A DNA stretch of 64,000 bases from Flavobacterium resistens (GCF_900182645.1 NZ_FXTA01000008.1:37041-101040); one strand, 5' to 3'. Positions 1-10,260 are shown, counted from the stretch's first letter. A program made the numbers and translations. Notes: a model not told the origin generated them from the sequence alone.

Positions 1-684
1 CATCTGAACATTATGTTTCTTTAGCAAATTATATGAATTGCCTTGCTGAAAATAAGCATGTGTTTCAATCTGATTCACTACCGGTTTTACCTGAGCATAA
101 GACAAAAGATCGGCCAGCTGTTCTGAATCGAAGTTACTTATTCCTATAGCTCTGATTTTTCCAGCCGCGTAAAGTTCTTCCATTGCTTTCCAGGATCCTT
201 TTACATCACCTCTTGGACGATGTATAAGATACAGATCGAGATATTCAAGTCCTAATTTTGTAAGTGTCTCTTCAAAACCTTTTTTAGCATTCTCATAACC
301 AGCATCATCAACCCATAGTTTCGAAGTAACAAAAAGTTGTTTTCTATCAATTCCACTTTGCTTTATTGCTTTACCTACCGCTTCTTCATTTCCATACACT
401 TTTGCAGTATCAATAAGACGGTATCCTACTGATATAGCATCGGCTACAGATTGCTGACATACTTCTCCTCTAAGTCCATAAGTTCCAAATCCAAGCATAG
501 GCATTTTTACGCCATTATTCAGCTTAACATCTGGGATGTTGGCAGCACCTTTATCCATTATAACATTTCCAAACAAATTAGGCATACCAAACATGCCTAA
601 GTAAATGCCGGCAGCTGCAAGTTTTACACCGCTTTGTAAAAATCTGCGTCGGTTTATTTCATTTTTTTGGTTTTGAGAATTCAT
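1..684 (-). CDS. Aldo/keto reductase, exported, partial (C-terminus outside window)
   Basis: The 228 codons present start at the ATG at 684 and run off the left edge. The N-terminus carries a twin-arginine-like signal (NRRRFLQ followed by a hydrophobic stretch), so the enzyme is probably exported. The rest is a typical aldo/keto reductase barrel. The expected catalytic tetrad is visible as DTAKVYGNE (Asp and Tyr), TSKLW (Lys) and LIHRP (His), followed by IRAIGISNFD. The family reduces aldehydes or ketones with NAD(P)H. The substrate cannot be deduced, and the C-terminal cofactor loop lies outside the window. Confidence 0.88.
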   Translation of the reverse strand, partial: MNSQNQKNEINRRRFLQSGVKLAAAGIYLGMFGMPNLFGNVIMDKGAANIPDVKLNNGVKMPMLGFGTYGLRGEVCQQSVADAISVGYRLIDTAKVYGNEEAVGKAIKQSGIDRKQLFVTSKLWVDDAGYENAKKGFEETLTKLGLEYLDLYLIHRPRGDVKGSWKAMEELYAAGKIRAIGISNFDSEQLADLLSYAQVKPVVNQIETHAYFQQGNSYNLLKKHNVQM

Positions 685-863
685 GTTGTTTTTTGTATTA
701 GTCAATTCATATCAGTTAATAAAAGTATATATTATATTTTAAATAAAATGTTTAATTTTTTAATATAACGTAATTATTAAAAGAGAATAAAAAAAGCTAT
801 TATTCAATGAAATTATGAATAAATTTTTCTTTCTGTTTTTATTAAAACCTTTTGTTTACCGAA

Positions 864-897
864 CAAAAAAAAAGAGCTGTTAGTTAAAACAGCTCTT
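864..897 (-). terminator. Rho-independent terminator of the barrel/SprB-like unit
   Basis: A perfect 10-bp stem (AAGAGCTGTT / AACAGCTCTT) with a 6-nt loop is followed, reading the minus strand, by a run of U. It lies 20 bp past the stop of the outer-membrane barrel gene and closes the minus-strand unit. Confidence 0.85.
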
Positions 898-916
898 AGG
901 ATAGATTTTATTTAAT

Positions 917-1756
917 TTATTGTAGTGCGAATCTTAATTTAAGTCCGTAAGAGACTAATCTTCCATTTGTTGCGAAACCTGAACTAGAAACACTGTTGTA
1001 TTTTAAAACAACAGGTATTTCAGGATTATATTGGACAAGATTTTTAGCTTCATTATTATCATAGATGTCATTCAATCCATAATCTAAATAGGCTCCAATA
1101 TATATCGAATTCCTGGTACTGATTACCTGTTTTAAACCGGTTTCAAAAGTTACTGAATATGAAACTTTGTTATTAAGATCCTGTTCTGGCGTTTCTACAT
1201 TATTTGTGCTTGCGAAGCCGGCAAATGCAGGGCCAAATAATTCTACATTATATTGAGGATAATATCCACTTGTTGTTAGATTTGAAATTGTCGATTGATA
1301 ACTTCCGCTTGATGCGAAACCAATTTTTGCTCCGGCCGCAACATATAATTTTGATGTACCGGGAGTTTCAAACTGAATGCCAATAGGAACATTAATATAT
1401 CCTAATTTTTGTTCCTCTCTATAATTTGCTGCTTTGTATCTAAATTCGAATGATTCATTTTCAGCATCAACAGTATTATATTGACCTCCGAGTGAGCTAA
1501 ATTTAAAGTCAGAATTATATGTCTGATATTCCACACCAATACCAATACTTAATCCTTTATTTAGATAATAAGAATAACGAAAACCAGCATTCATTCCATT
1601 TCCATCAACAGACTGACCAATTGTAGTAGCTTTTACAAATGAAAATGGACCTCCAATTGATATTGAGAACTCGTGTTTTTTATCCTGACCATAATTGTTA
1701 AAACATGCCACTAAAAATGCAACAATTACAAGAAGTGATTTTATATATTTTTTCAT
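917..1756 (-). CDS. Outer-membrane beta-barrel protein (OMP_b-brl type)
   Basis: 279 residues with an N-terminal signal peptide ending near NNYGQ. Alternating amphipathic strands follow (for example GMNAGFRYSYYLNKGLSIGIG and KLYVAAGAKIGF), and the protein ends in an aromatic-terminated strand (LKLRFALQ), as in outer-membrane barrels of the Bacteroidetes PorT/OMP_b-brl group. It is last in a minus-strand unit, 52 bp after the SprB-like gene. That position resembles the sprB-sprF arrangement, but I do not recognise PorP/SprF sequence features. A role in anchoring or exporting the neighbouring giant protein is inference only. Confidence 0.75.
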   Translation of the reverse strand: MKKYIKSLLVIVAFLVACFNNYGQDKKHEFSISIGGPFSFVKATTIGQSVDGNGMNAGFRYSYYLNKGLSIGIGVEYQTYNSDFKFSSLGGQYNTVDAENESFEFRYKAANYREEQKLGYINVPIGIQFETPGTSKLYVAAGAKIGFASSGSYQSTISNLTTSGYYPQYNVELFGPAFAGFASTNNVETPEQDLNNKVSYSVTFETGLKQVISTRNSIYIGAYLDYGLNDIYDNNEAKNLVQYNPEIPVVLKYNSVSSSGFATNGRLVSYGLKLRFALQ

Positions 1757-1808
1757 CTTAACTTAATTTATGCCAATGCCTTTTGATCAAGCATTGGCAG
1801 GGTTTAAT

Positions 1809-4800
1809 TTATTTTACAATTACTTTGAAAGATTTTTTTGCATTTGGAGTTTCGAGAACTACAAGGTACATGTTGCTTTCAGTTGTTTCAGGTAATTGTA
1901 TTTCGGTAACGACTGTAGATGATTTTACAGTTTTGATTAACTTGCCTGTAACAGAATAAAGACTAATTTGCATTTTATCTAATTCTTCTTTAGGAAAATC
2001 AGCTTCTACGGTAAGCATCTTTCCTACCTCAACAGGGTTAGGATAAAGTTTTGCCTGAAGCGAATTTGTAAGTTTGATTTTTGTTGAACACGTTTGTAAA
2101 ACTTTTCCATCTTTGGTAGTCATTTTTACCATATAATCTGCATTAGCATCTAAAGTTGAACTTGTTTCATTACCGGCTGAATAATATTGGCCAGTGCCAA
2201 CTAATTGTCCGTTTTTAAACCATTGGTACGATACAAATTCATAACCTCCGTTTGTTTGAGGATTATTGTTTACAAGCAATACATTGTTGAATTTTTGATG
2301 TACTATATCGTAGAAACCAAATGGTTTTTCAACTGTAATAGAATAAGTGGCAGATGTACTTCCATCTTCGGATGTAATCGTTGCGTTTTGAGTATAAATT
2401 CCTGGTTTAGGAGTTTGCAAAGTAAAGTTTACAGAAGGCGTAATTGTCGCATTTGATTCGTTGACAATTGAAACTGTTGGATTATTGTCACCGCAAGGTA
2501 ATAAATAGTTTATTGTTTTTCCTGGGTTTACAAAAACTTTAGATCCTATTGTAATGCTCTTAACGTCGATATTGTTGTTAAGAATTACTAATAATTGCGA
2601 AACATCTGTTGCAGGAAGATAGTTACTATTTCCAGCTTGTTGAGCCGTTATTAATATTTGACCAGATCTTAGCATATTAACAGCACCAGTTGCTGAAACT
2701 GTAGCTGGTGGCAATGCAGAACTATATGTAGATGTAAAAGTTATTGGCAAACCAGCACTTGAAGTTGCTACAAGATTAAAATTGTTATTTGCTCCAAGTG
2801 TTTTAGCCGGAATAGCACTGAACGTAATTTGTTGTAAAGCTTTTTTGATTACAAGATTAGCTGTTAGTACTATTGGTGAACAATTTGGTGAACTAGCTGA
2901 TGGTGTAATTGTAGCTGTAACGGCGTAAGTTCCAGCATTTGTCGAAATATTATTTGCAGAATAGACTACACTAGCTCCAACTGGCAAATTAGCAACCTGA
3001 AGAGAATGCGGATTTCCATCATATGTAAATTCAGCATTACTTAAAGCAACCACACTAATTGGAGAAGCAAGTACTTTTACAGTTTGTGTTTGTGTAGTAC
3101 TATTTCCACTTGCATCTGTATATTTCCATGTTATAACATAAGTTCCTACGGCATTATAAGTCAAAGGATCAGTTGTAGTTCCATTAATAACTCCTGTGCA
3201 ATTGTCTGTTGCAGTTGGAATAGCAATCTCAGATGTTAAAACTGAACAATAGTTCGTAATCTCCGGAAGACTGGCAACGTTCGGTACTGGAGCTGTTACA
3301 TCTGGAGTTGTGATTATGTTTATTGTTTTAGTAATAAAACATCCATTAGCATCAGTAATTGTTACGGTATAAGTGTTTGGACTCAATCCTGTTGCAGTTG
3401 CTGCAGTTCCTCCAGATGGTGCCCAAGAATAAGTGTAAGCTCCAGTTCCTCCTGTTGCAGTTACTGTTGCGGTTCCGTCATTTGCACCATTACAAGAAAC
3501 ATCAGTTTTAGAAGTTGTTGCAGAAAGTAATACAGGCTCAGTTATAGTAACATTTATTGTTGTCTGACATGCATTTGCATCAGTAATAGTTACTGCATAA
3601 ACTCCTGCCGTCAAGCCTAAAGCTGTAGGAGTAGTTCCACCCGAAGGAGACCATGCATAAGTATAAGGGGCAGTTCCGCCAGTTACATTTACTGTTGCTG
3701 ATCCGTTTGAACCACCATTACAAGAAACATTTGTTTGAGATGCTGTCGCAACAAGTGCTATAGGTTCAGCTATAATTACGGTTGTTAAAGTCTCGCATAA
3801 ATTAGCGTCAGTAACCTTTATACTATAATTTCCCGGTGCAAGACCAGTTGCAGTTGCAGCAGTTCCCCCAGAAGGAGACCATAAATAAGTATAGGTACCT
3901 GTACCTCCTATTGTAGTCACAGTTGCAGACCCGTTATTTGCACCATTACAAGAAACATTTGTAGAGGTAACAGTTGAAGTAAGCAATGTAGGTTCTGTAA
4001 TAGTAACGCTAGCAGTAGTTTGACATAAATTTGCATCTTTAACGGTTACAACATAAGTTCCCGGCGCAAGGCCAGAAGCTGTAGCTGCTGTTCCGCCAGA
4101 AGGAGACCATGAATAAGTATAAGCGCCAGTTCCGCCAGTTACATTTACAGTAGCCTTTCCGTCATTTGAGCCGTTACAAGTAACATTTGTTTTAGATGTT
4201 GTAGCCGCAAGAGCTATAGGTTGTGTAATAGTAACGCTGGCAGTAGTTTGGCATAAATTTGCATCTTTAACGGTTACTGTATAAGTTCCAGCTAATAATC
4301 CTGTAGCTGTAGCTGCTGTTCCGCCAGAAGGAGACCATAAATAAGTGTAGACTCCAGTTCCGCCAGTTGCATTTACTGTTGCAGATCCGTTTGAACCACT
4401 ATTACAAGAAACATTTACTTGAGTTGTTGTTGCAACAAGTGCTGCAGGTTCTGTAATAGTAAAACTTTGTGTTTTAGTACATAAGTTGGCGTCTTTTACC
4501 GTTACAGTATAAGTTCCTGCAGAAAGCCCTGAAGCTGTAGCAGCAGTTCCACCAGAAGGAGCCCATGAGTAAGTATAAGCACCTGTTCCTCCTGTCACTG
4601 TAACACTTGCGGAGCCATTAGTTCCGCCATTACAAGAAACATTTGTTTGCGGATTAGGAGTAACGACAAGTGCTGATGGTTGAGTAATTGTAAAGTTTTT
4701 TACAATAGAACAGCCATTGGAAGAAGTAATTGTTACAGAATAATTACCCGCCGTAAGGTTAGTTGCGGTATCTGTATTTCCTCCAGATGGTGACCACACA

Positions 4801-7800
4801 TAAGTATAAGGTCCCGGAGCACCACTTGGAACTACATAAGCAAATCCAGTTGCGGCGCCATTACATAATACGTCAGATTTCGAAGTAGTGGCGACTAAAG
4901 TATTTGTACTAGTGATAACAAAGTTTTTAGTTAATGTACAACCATTGGCATCTGTAATCAAGACACTATGATTACCAGCTGTCAATCCAGTTACAATTGC
5001 TGTAGTAGCACCAGATGGCGACCATAAATAAGTATATGGAGTAGTTCCTCCACTAACTGACACCGATGCTTGACCACCAGTTGAACAAGTTGCATTGATT
5101 TGACTTGTTGTTGCTGATAAAACTGATGGCTGTACAATGGTGAAGTTTTTTGTTACACTGCATCCATTAGCATCAGTAACTAAACAACTATAATTTCCTA
5201 CTGTTAACCCTGTAGCTGTAGCAGCAGTTCCGCCAGAAGGAGACCATAGATAAGTATATGAACCGGATCCACCAGATACATTTACTGTACCTGTACCTGT
5301 AGCACCACCATTACAAAGGACATTTGTTTGTGATTGTGTTGCTGTAAGAAGAGCAGGTTGATTTATAGTAACGCTTTGAACAACCTGACATATATTAGCA
5401 TCTGCGATTGTTACGGTATAAGTACCAGCTACAAGCCCACTAGCAGTAGCAGCAGTTCCTCCGGTAGGAGACCATGAATAAGTATAGGCACCAGTTCCGC
5501 CTGTTACGGCTACTGTTGCAGTTCCATTCGCTCCTCCATTGCAAGAAACATCAGTTTTTGTAATTGTTGGTGATAATGCTGCGGGAGTATTAATTGTAAG
5601 ATTTTTTATAAGAGTACAACCGTTAGCATCTGTAATAGTACAAGTATAATTTCCTGCTGGTCTGCCATTAACTGAGCTTGTTGTACCCCCCAATGGAGCC
5701 CAAAGATAAGTATATCCCGGAGTACCACCAGATACTGTTACACTTGCAGAGCCATTACTTCCTCCATAACAACTTACGCCTATTGCCGCAGTTGTTGCTG
5801 ATAGCGCTGCAGCAGGTTGAGAGATCGTAAAGGCTTGAGTTGACTGGCATAAATTTGCATCCGTAACAGTAACTACATATGTTCCAGCTGTTAATCCTGC
5901 TGCTGTAGCTGCAGTTCCTCCTGAAGGTGCCCATGAATAGGTATATGCCCCAGTTCCGCCAGTAGCTGAAACAGTTGCAGATCCTGTCGCGTCTCCATAA
6001 CACCCAACATTTGTTTGAGCTACAGGTGTAGCAATTAAAGCCGTCGGCTCGCTAATAGTAAAACTTTGGGTAGCTTGACAAGAGTTTGCATCGGTGACAG
6101 TAACAGTGTACGTTCCAGCTGTCAAGCCTGTAGCTGTAGCCGCAGTTCCTCCTGAAGGTGACCACGAATAAGTATAAGCGCCAGTTCCTCCTGTAACATT
6201 TACTGTTGCAGATCCTGATGCAGATCCATTACATAAAATATTAGTTTGAGCTCCAGCTGAAGCTATTAAGGCATTCGTTGGACTTCCCACGACAATATTG
6301 CTTACCGTTGTTGAACACGAATTAGCATCGGTGATTGTTACACTATAAGTTCCGGCAGACAATCCAGTTGCAGTTGCAGCAGTTCCTCCAGAAGGCGACC
6401 AAGCATATGTATATCCGGGAGTACCTCCTGAGGCTGTCACAGTTGCTGTACCATTTCCTCCTCCAAAACATGAAACTGAAGTTGTACTAGCTGTACCCGA
6501 CAATACAGGTGGCTGATCTATTAAAATATTATTAATTGTTTTAGTGCAAGAATTCGCATCAGTAATTGTTACACTATATGTTCCAGCTACAAGATTTGAT
6601 GCGGTTGCAGTTATAACGCCATTTGACCATAAATAAGTATATGGAGTTGTACCTCCAGATGGCGCAACGGTTGCAGAACCATTTGTATCTCCGTTACATG
6701 AAACCGAAGTTTTAGAAACTGTGCCTGATAATATATTTGGCTGATTAATAGTAACGTTTCTTGTTATCTGCGTTGATTCACCATCTGTAACGGTCACGGT
6801 GTAAGTTCCAGCGGCAAGATTAGATGCTGTTGCACCAGATCCGCCAGAAGGAGACCAGGAATAAGTATAAGGAGTTGTTCCTCCTGTTGGCGCTACTGAA
6901 GCTGAACCAGTAGTACCACCATTACAACTTACATCAGTTTTTGAAGGAGTAGGCGCAGTTAATGCTGCTCCAGTAGTAAACGTTAAATCATTACCATAAC
7001 TCGTTCCCGCGCTATTTGTAGCATATGCTCTAAAATGAATTGTTGTAGCAGCAGGAAGTCCGGTTATTGTAGCACTAAATGTACCAGTCCCGCTGCCAAT
7101 TGGAACTGTTGTATTAGTGGTAACAACCGGATTTGCTGATGTAGACCAAACAATTCCTCTAACCACAGATGAATCACCTCCATCAGCAGATACGGAACCT
7201 CCGAGCGTAGCTGAAACTGATTTAATATTTGATGCTGCAGCAGAACTTACTGTTGCCACTACAGCCGTAGATACATTAGGAACAGAAAAGTTTGATGGTA
7301 AAATTCCTAAATCTGCAGTATTGCTCTTACTCCAGTTTGCTTGATTATTAATACTTGCCAATAAATCAGCAGAAGTGCCGGTTAAGGTACCTGTATATTT
7401 AGCATTTGCCATTTCAGTTACTCCGGGATATAATGAAATACAATTTACACCATTAGTTAATCCCATAGGAAGAGCACTTGAATTCCCTCCACTTGTATTA
7501 TCAGTATTCCAAGTTGTAACAGGATCATAATCTGAAGAATTATAATCTGCATGTACACCTGCAATAAATGTAGGTGCATTTGGAGAAACAGGTTGCACTC
7601 CAGCAGCAGAAATATAGGCTAGCATTTGATCTCCCCCACTCAAATTAAAACCAGTAAAACCAGATACCAAACCTAGACCTGTTGTACCGGTAACAGTAAG
7701 CACGTCAGCTGTTGTTGTTTCTATTACCGAAACAATAGTTCCGGCGGGAACTGTACCTGGTACATTCCATTGCAAATGCATTTCAGTACTTCCTGTTACC

Positions 7801-8018
7801 CAAGTAGAAGTAGTTCGATTCCAACCACGATCAGTAAAATAGATAGTGGTCCCCGCTGGTATTGCTTTTAAGGTAATAAAAGTAAAACCATCTTGGGCAG
7901 GCGCTCCGGTTTGATAACCTATAAAGGCAATATCTCCAGCGCTGACTTGTGCATTTATTTTTTGCTCTACAAAAAACGAACACAAAAGCATAATAAATAA
8001 GAGTAATTTTTTTTTCAT
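1809..8018 (-). CDS. Giant SprB-repeat surface protein with type IX secretion signal
   Basis: 2069 residues. The order is: signal peptide (about 1-24); a domain beginning AGDIAFIGYQTG (about 25-250), of a kind common in large bacterial surface proteins; an Fn3-like segment (about 255-350); sixteen consecutive repeats of about 76 residues (about 353-1570); an HYR-like segment with TDNCTG (about 1575-1660); MBG-like beta domains (about 1665-1840); and a C-terminal type A T9SS sorting domain with KLYPNPV and a final KKSFKVIVK. Repeats of this type occur in SprB, the mobile gliding adhesin of Flavobacterium johnsoniae, and in other T9SS adhesins. It is presumably secreted by T9SS and attached to the cell surface. 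Whether it serves gliding, attachment or something else is unknown. It is much shorter than F. johnsoniae SprB. Confidence 0.88.
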   Translation of the reverse strand: MKKKLLLFIMLLCSFFVEQKINAQVSAGDIAFIGYQTGAPAQDGFTFITLKAIPAGTTIYFTDRGWNRTTSTWVTGSTEMHLQWNVPGTVPAGTIVSVIETTTADVLTVTGTTGLGLVSGFTGFNLSGGDQMLAYISAAGVQPVSPNAPTFIAGVHADYNSSDYDPVTTWNTDNTSGGNSSALPMGLTNGVNCISLYPGVTEMANAKYTGTLTGTSADLLASINNQANWSKSNTADLGILPSNFSVPNVSTAVVATVSSAAASNIKSVSATLGGSVSADGGDSSVVRGIVWSTSANPVVTTNTTVPIGSGTGTFSATITGLPAATTIHFRAYATNSAGTSYGNDLTFTTGAALTAPTPSKTDVSCNGGTTGSASVAPTGGTTPYTYSWSPSGGSGATASNLAAGTYTVTVTDGESTQITRNVTINQPNILSGTVSKTSVSCNGDTNGSATVAPSGGTTPYTYLWSNGVITATASNLVAGTYSVTITDANSCTKTINNILIDQPPVLSGTASTTSVSCFGGGNGTATVTASGGTPGYTYAWSPSGGTAATATGLSAGTYSVTITDANSCSTTVSNIVVGSPTNALIASAGAQTNILCNGSASGSATVNVTGGTGAYTYSWSPSGGTAATATGLTAGTYTVTVTDANSCQATQSFTISEPTALIATPVAQTNVGCYGDATGSATVSATGGTGAYTYSWAPSGGTAATAAGLTAGTYVVTVTDANLCQSTQAFTISQPAAALSATTAAIGVSCYGGSNGSASVTVSGGTPGYTYLWAPLGGTTSSVNGRPAGNYTCTITDANGCTLIKNLTINTPAALSPTITKTDVSCNGGANGTATVAVTGGTGAYTYSWSPTGGTAATASGLVAGTYTVTIADANICQVVQSVTINQPALLTATQSQTNVLCNGGATGTGTVNVSGGSGSYTYLWSPSGGTAATATGLTVGNYSCLVTDANGCSVTKNFTIVQPSVLSATTSQINATCSTGGQASVSVSGGTTPYTYLWSPSGATTAIVTGLTAGNHSVLITDANGCTLTKNFVITSTNTLVATTSKSDVLCNGAATGFAYVVPSGAPGPYTYVWSPSGGNTDTATNLTAGNYSVTITSSNGCSIVKNFTITQPSALVVTPNPQTNVSCNGGTNGSASVTVTGGTGAYTYSWAPSGGTAATASGLSAGTYTVTVKDANLCTKTQSFTITEPAALVATTTQVNVSCNSGSNGSATVNATGGTGVYTYLWSPSGGTAATATGLLAGTYTVTVKDANLCQTTASVTITQPIALAATTSKTNVTCNGSNDGKATVNVTGGTGAYTYSWSPSGGTAATASGLAPGTYVVTVKDANLCQTTASVTITEPTLLTSTVTSTNVSCNGANNGSATVTTIGGTGTYTYLWSPSGGTAATATGLAPGNYSIKVTDANLCETLTTVIIAEPIALVATASQTNVSCNGGSNGSATVNVTGGTAPYTYAWSPSGGTTPTALGLTAGVYAVTITDANACQTTINVTITEPVLLSATTSKTDVSCNGANDGTATVTATGGTGAYTYSWAPSGGTAATATGLSPNTYTVTITDANGCFITKTINIITTPDVTAPVPNVASLPEITNYCSVLTSEIAIPTATDNCTGVINGTTTDPLTYNAVGTYVITWKYTDASGNSTTQTQTVKVLASPISVVALSNAEFTYDGNPHSLQVANLPVGASVVYSANNISTNAGTYAVTATITPSASSPNCSPIVLTANLVIKKALQQITFSAIPAKTLGANNNFNLVATSSAGLPITFTSTYSSALPPATVSATGAVNMLRSGQILITAQQAGNSNYLPATDVSQLLVILNNNIDVKSITIGSKVFVNPGKTINYLLPCGDNNPTVSIVNESNATITPSVNFTLQTPKPGIYTQNATITSEDGSTSATYSITVEKPFGFYDIVHQKFNNVLLVNNNPQTNGGYEFVSYQWFKNGQLVGTGQYYSAGNETSSTLDANADYMVKMTTKDGKVLQTCSTKIKLTNSLQAKLYPNPVEVGKMLTVEADFPKEELDKMQISLYSVTGKLIKTVKSSTVVTEIQLPETTESNMYLVVLETPNAKKSFKVIVK
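3310..6960 (-). repeat. Sixteen tandem SprB-type repeats inside the giant surface protein
   Basis: I count 16 tandem units of about 76 codons. The core pattern is VSCNGxxNGSATV, GGTxxYTYxWSPSGG, TATGLxAGTYTVTVTDANxC. Central units are very similar to each other at the DNA level (shared phrases such as ccagaaggagaccat), whereas the first two and the ninth are more diverged. The array is therefore a candidate for recombination and copy-number change. Boundaries are approximate. Confidence 0.9.
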
Positions 8019-8033
8019 AACATACGATTTAGT

Positions 8034-9167
8034 TTAATGACACAGATAAGCATTCTGCCAACCGCCTAATTTTTCAGGTCTTGTAGTTGAGGTAAAAGCC
8101 TTAATAAAATGTCCGTCATTTATCAATGTTTCAATTTTTTTAAAGCTTATATTATCAGGAGAATCTAGATTTATTTCATAGATATGATGATTAAATATTG
8201 TTCTGTTTGTTTCCTTGTCAAAGCGAATTGTTCCTCTAGGTCCGGCAATATTTAATTCCGTAATGGCATCAATTAAAGAGTTTTTAGTAAAATTACTTGC
8301 ATTATGAAGTATGCTCTTTAATATCAGTCCGTTTTCATATCCTAGAATTGAAAAAACAGATGGATTCTCTGAATAAGTATTGAAATATTCGTTAGTAAAA
8401 TCTAATGTTTCAGTATCATTTTGCATCCATGAACTGACTACATAAAGATTATAAGGATTGCTTTTATATTCTTCCAGAATTTTATCATTAATAAAAAACG
8501 GAGTAACATAAAAAGGATATTTTTGAGTAATTTTATTTTGAGTCATAAAATTGGCATTCTCCTCGGCATATAAGCCACTGTAAAATGCAAAAACAGCATC
8601 GGGTTGGTGATTGCTAATAGTATAATCCATATATAAAGCTTCATTTTCTCTTGGCAAAAAAGGAGTTATATAATGCCCTGAAAAAGCAGTATTTTCTGTT
8701 AATGCTTGTTCAATAGCTGTAAGCATACCATAACCGGAATCATAAAAAGAAGTTGAAGTAACAATTTTTTGATAATTCTTGTTTGAAAAATAGATACCTA
8801 AATGAAAGCACGATTCACTTAGCCCAAATGAATTAATATATACTCCCTTTTGAGCTTTGGCTTCATAAGGTACAGTTGCCCCAAGATCTGCTGCTAATAA
8901 TAGAATATCATTTTTTGACGCATAATTATATACTTCTGTTATATTATAGTGTCCAAAAAAGCCAATAATAATTGATATATCTTCCTGAAAATTCATTTTT
9001 TGAATTTTCTCAATTATCATATTCTCATCTGCACCAATACCAATGCTTTCAACGAAAAACTTTACATTAAGAGCATTAAGTTTTAATCCTCTCATAAAAT
9101 CTTTATCTAAACCGGGATACTGTTGCGACTTTGGAATTAAAATTCCTATTTTGATTTCGTTATCCAT
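8034..9167 (-). CDS. Type 1 periplasmic-binding-fold protein (branched-chain amino acid binding type), no signal peptide
   Basis: 377 residues. The sequence begins directly with a Rossmann-like strand (IKIGILIPKSQQYPGLDKDFMRGLKLN) and continues with IIGFFGHYNITEV and a late GYENGLILKSIL segment, as in Peripla_BP_6 receptors (LivJ type). No export signal precedes it, so it is probably cytoplasmic or uses an unknown route. No ABC transporter permease or ATPase is nearby. It is 15 bp upstream of the SprB-like gene and 54 bp after the collar-domain gene, so the three are likely cotranscribed. Ligand and partner are unknown. Confidence 0.72.
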   Translation of the reverse strand: MDNEIKIGILIPKSQQYPGLDKDFMRGLKLNALNVKFFVESIGIGADENMIIEKIQKMNFQEDISIIIGFFGHYNITEVYNYASKNDILLLAADLGATVPYEAKAQKGVYINSFGLSESCFHLGIYFSNKNYQKIVTSTSFYDSGYGMLTAIEQALTENTAFSGHYITPFLPRENEALYMDYTISNHQPDAVFAFYSGLYAEENANFMTQNKITQKYPFYVTPFFINDKILEEYKSNPYNLYVVSSWMQNDTETLDFTNEYFNTYSENPSVFSILGYENGLILKSILHNASNFTKNSLIDAITELNIAGPRGTIRFDKETNRTIFNHHIYEINLDSPDNISFKKIETLINDGHFIKAFTSTTRPEKLGGWQNAYLCH

Positions 9168-9221
9168 AAAATAAGATTAAAAAACAGAGGCAAATATTTC
9201 ACCTCTGTTTTATACTTAATA

Positions 9222-9815
9222 TTAGCTACGTGGAGGAAAAACTCCTTCCATAGCAATACAAAAATTAGTACCCAAATATGGATTTCTAAGTCCAAACGGC
9301 TGACTGCCTCCAGCTATAGATGTAGAACCAGCTATACTAGAAGTGATACCTCCAACCTTAACTGTAGTTCCAGTTGGTTCACAATAAATATTTGGTGTAG
9401 CACCAGCTGCCCCTAAATAATTAGAACCACTATCTGTTTCATTAGAATTTGTTCCACCACTATAAGCAAGTGCGCTCGTAGCTAAATTTACCTGATTAGC
9501 ACCAGTTCCAGCATTGATTTGGTGATTGTGCATCGGCATGTTGTTGATTGTTAACGTAACACTTTCCGTTCCGCTAACTTCTCCCAATGTAATAGGACTT
9601 AAACCAGGTCCTTGACCAACACCTACCATGCTGCGGCCTCTTAAATCTGGTAAAGCAAATGTAGTTTGTCCATTTCCACCATAAGTAGTTCCTAGTAATG
9701 AAAAAAGCGCAGTATTTTGAGCTATAGATATTAATTGTCCAGCGCATGGTGCCCAGCCTCTTGGTGCAAAATTAAAACCAAAAGCCATAATTGATCCTAA
9801 AAAAATGTCATTCAT
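9222..9815 (-). CDS. Phage tail collar-domain protein (microcystin-dependent protein family)
   Basis: 197 residues with the family hallmark: start FLGSIMAFGFNFAPRGWAPC, then GTTYGGNGQTTFALPDLRGR, and a C-terminal NPYLGTNFCIAMEGVFPPR. Proteins of this family have the tail-collar fold of phage tail fibres, yet many are encoded in bacterial chromosomes away from prophages. No other phage gene is present here. It has no signal peptide. As first gene of the minus-strand unit ahead of the binding-fold protein and the giant adhesin, it may assist or decorate the surface structure. That is inference. Confidence 0.85.
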   Translation of the reverse strand: MNDIFLGSIMAFGFNFAPRGWAPCAGQLISIAQNTALFSLLGTTYGGNGQTTFALPDLRGRSMVGVGQGPGLSPITLGEVSGTESVTLTINNMPMHNHQINAGTGANQVNLATSALAYSGGTNSNETDSGSNYLGAAGATPNIYCEPTGTTVKVGGITSSIAGSTSIAGGSQPFGLRNPYLGTNFCIAMEGVFPPRS

Positions 9816-10260
9816 AATTTTTTAATTAATTGGTTAATATTTGTTTTTTGATTTGTAAATAATTTGTCAGATAAAAAAGTAGTTCTGACAGTTTTTTATT
9901 ACATCGCTAAATTAATTTATATAAAGAGTTTTAAAACAGGTGTTTATACCTGTTTTTGTATAGAGTGCAGACATAAACATTTGAACAATAATGTTTTGAA
10001 AATTATACTTATCTTAAATTGATTGTGAAAGATCTAAAAAAAGATACAGAAACACTGGGAATTTGGTAGCAAAACACAAATACAAACTAATCTTAGTGCA
10101 AAATGAAAAAGGGATTACAATATTTGTTATGAGTTTCCATATTTATACACGTTCAATTTTTTGTATCGCTCCAATTTTATCATTTAATAGCTATAAATTC
10201 TGATTTAAATCTTATAAAATCTAAACCACTATTTTATAATCTAAATTCTTTAAGGAAATC
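9816..10260. other. Intergenic region between divergent genes; no gene seen
   Basis: AT-rich DNA between the minus-strand collar gene and the plus-strand lipoprotein gene. It must hold the promoter of the SprB-like unit. The best minus-strand match to TAnnTTTG is a degenerate TAATTTAG at about 9907-9914, which I do not regard as secure. No coding remnant or RNA gene was recognised. Confidence 0.5.

Noticed and set aside
5755..6003. ORFs in other frames of the SprB repeats
   Set aside because: Shadows produced by the repetitive coding sequence of the minus-strand giant gene.
3310..6960. CRISPR-like or tandem non-coding repeat array
   Set aside because: Units of about 228 bp keep one open frame and encode SprB repeats. 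No short direct repeat with unique spacers exists.
9222..9815. Prophage remnant suggested by the tail-collar protein
   Set aside because: No other phage gene, integrase, or attachment site is seen. Chromosomal collar-domain proteins are common in Bacteroidetes.
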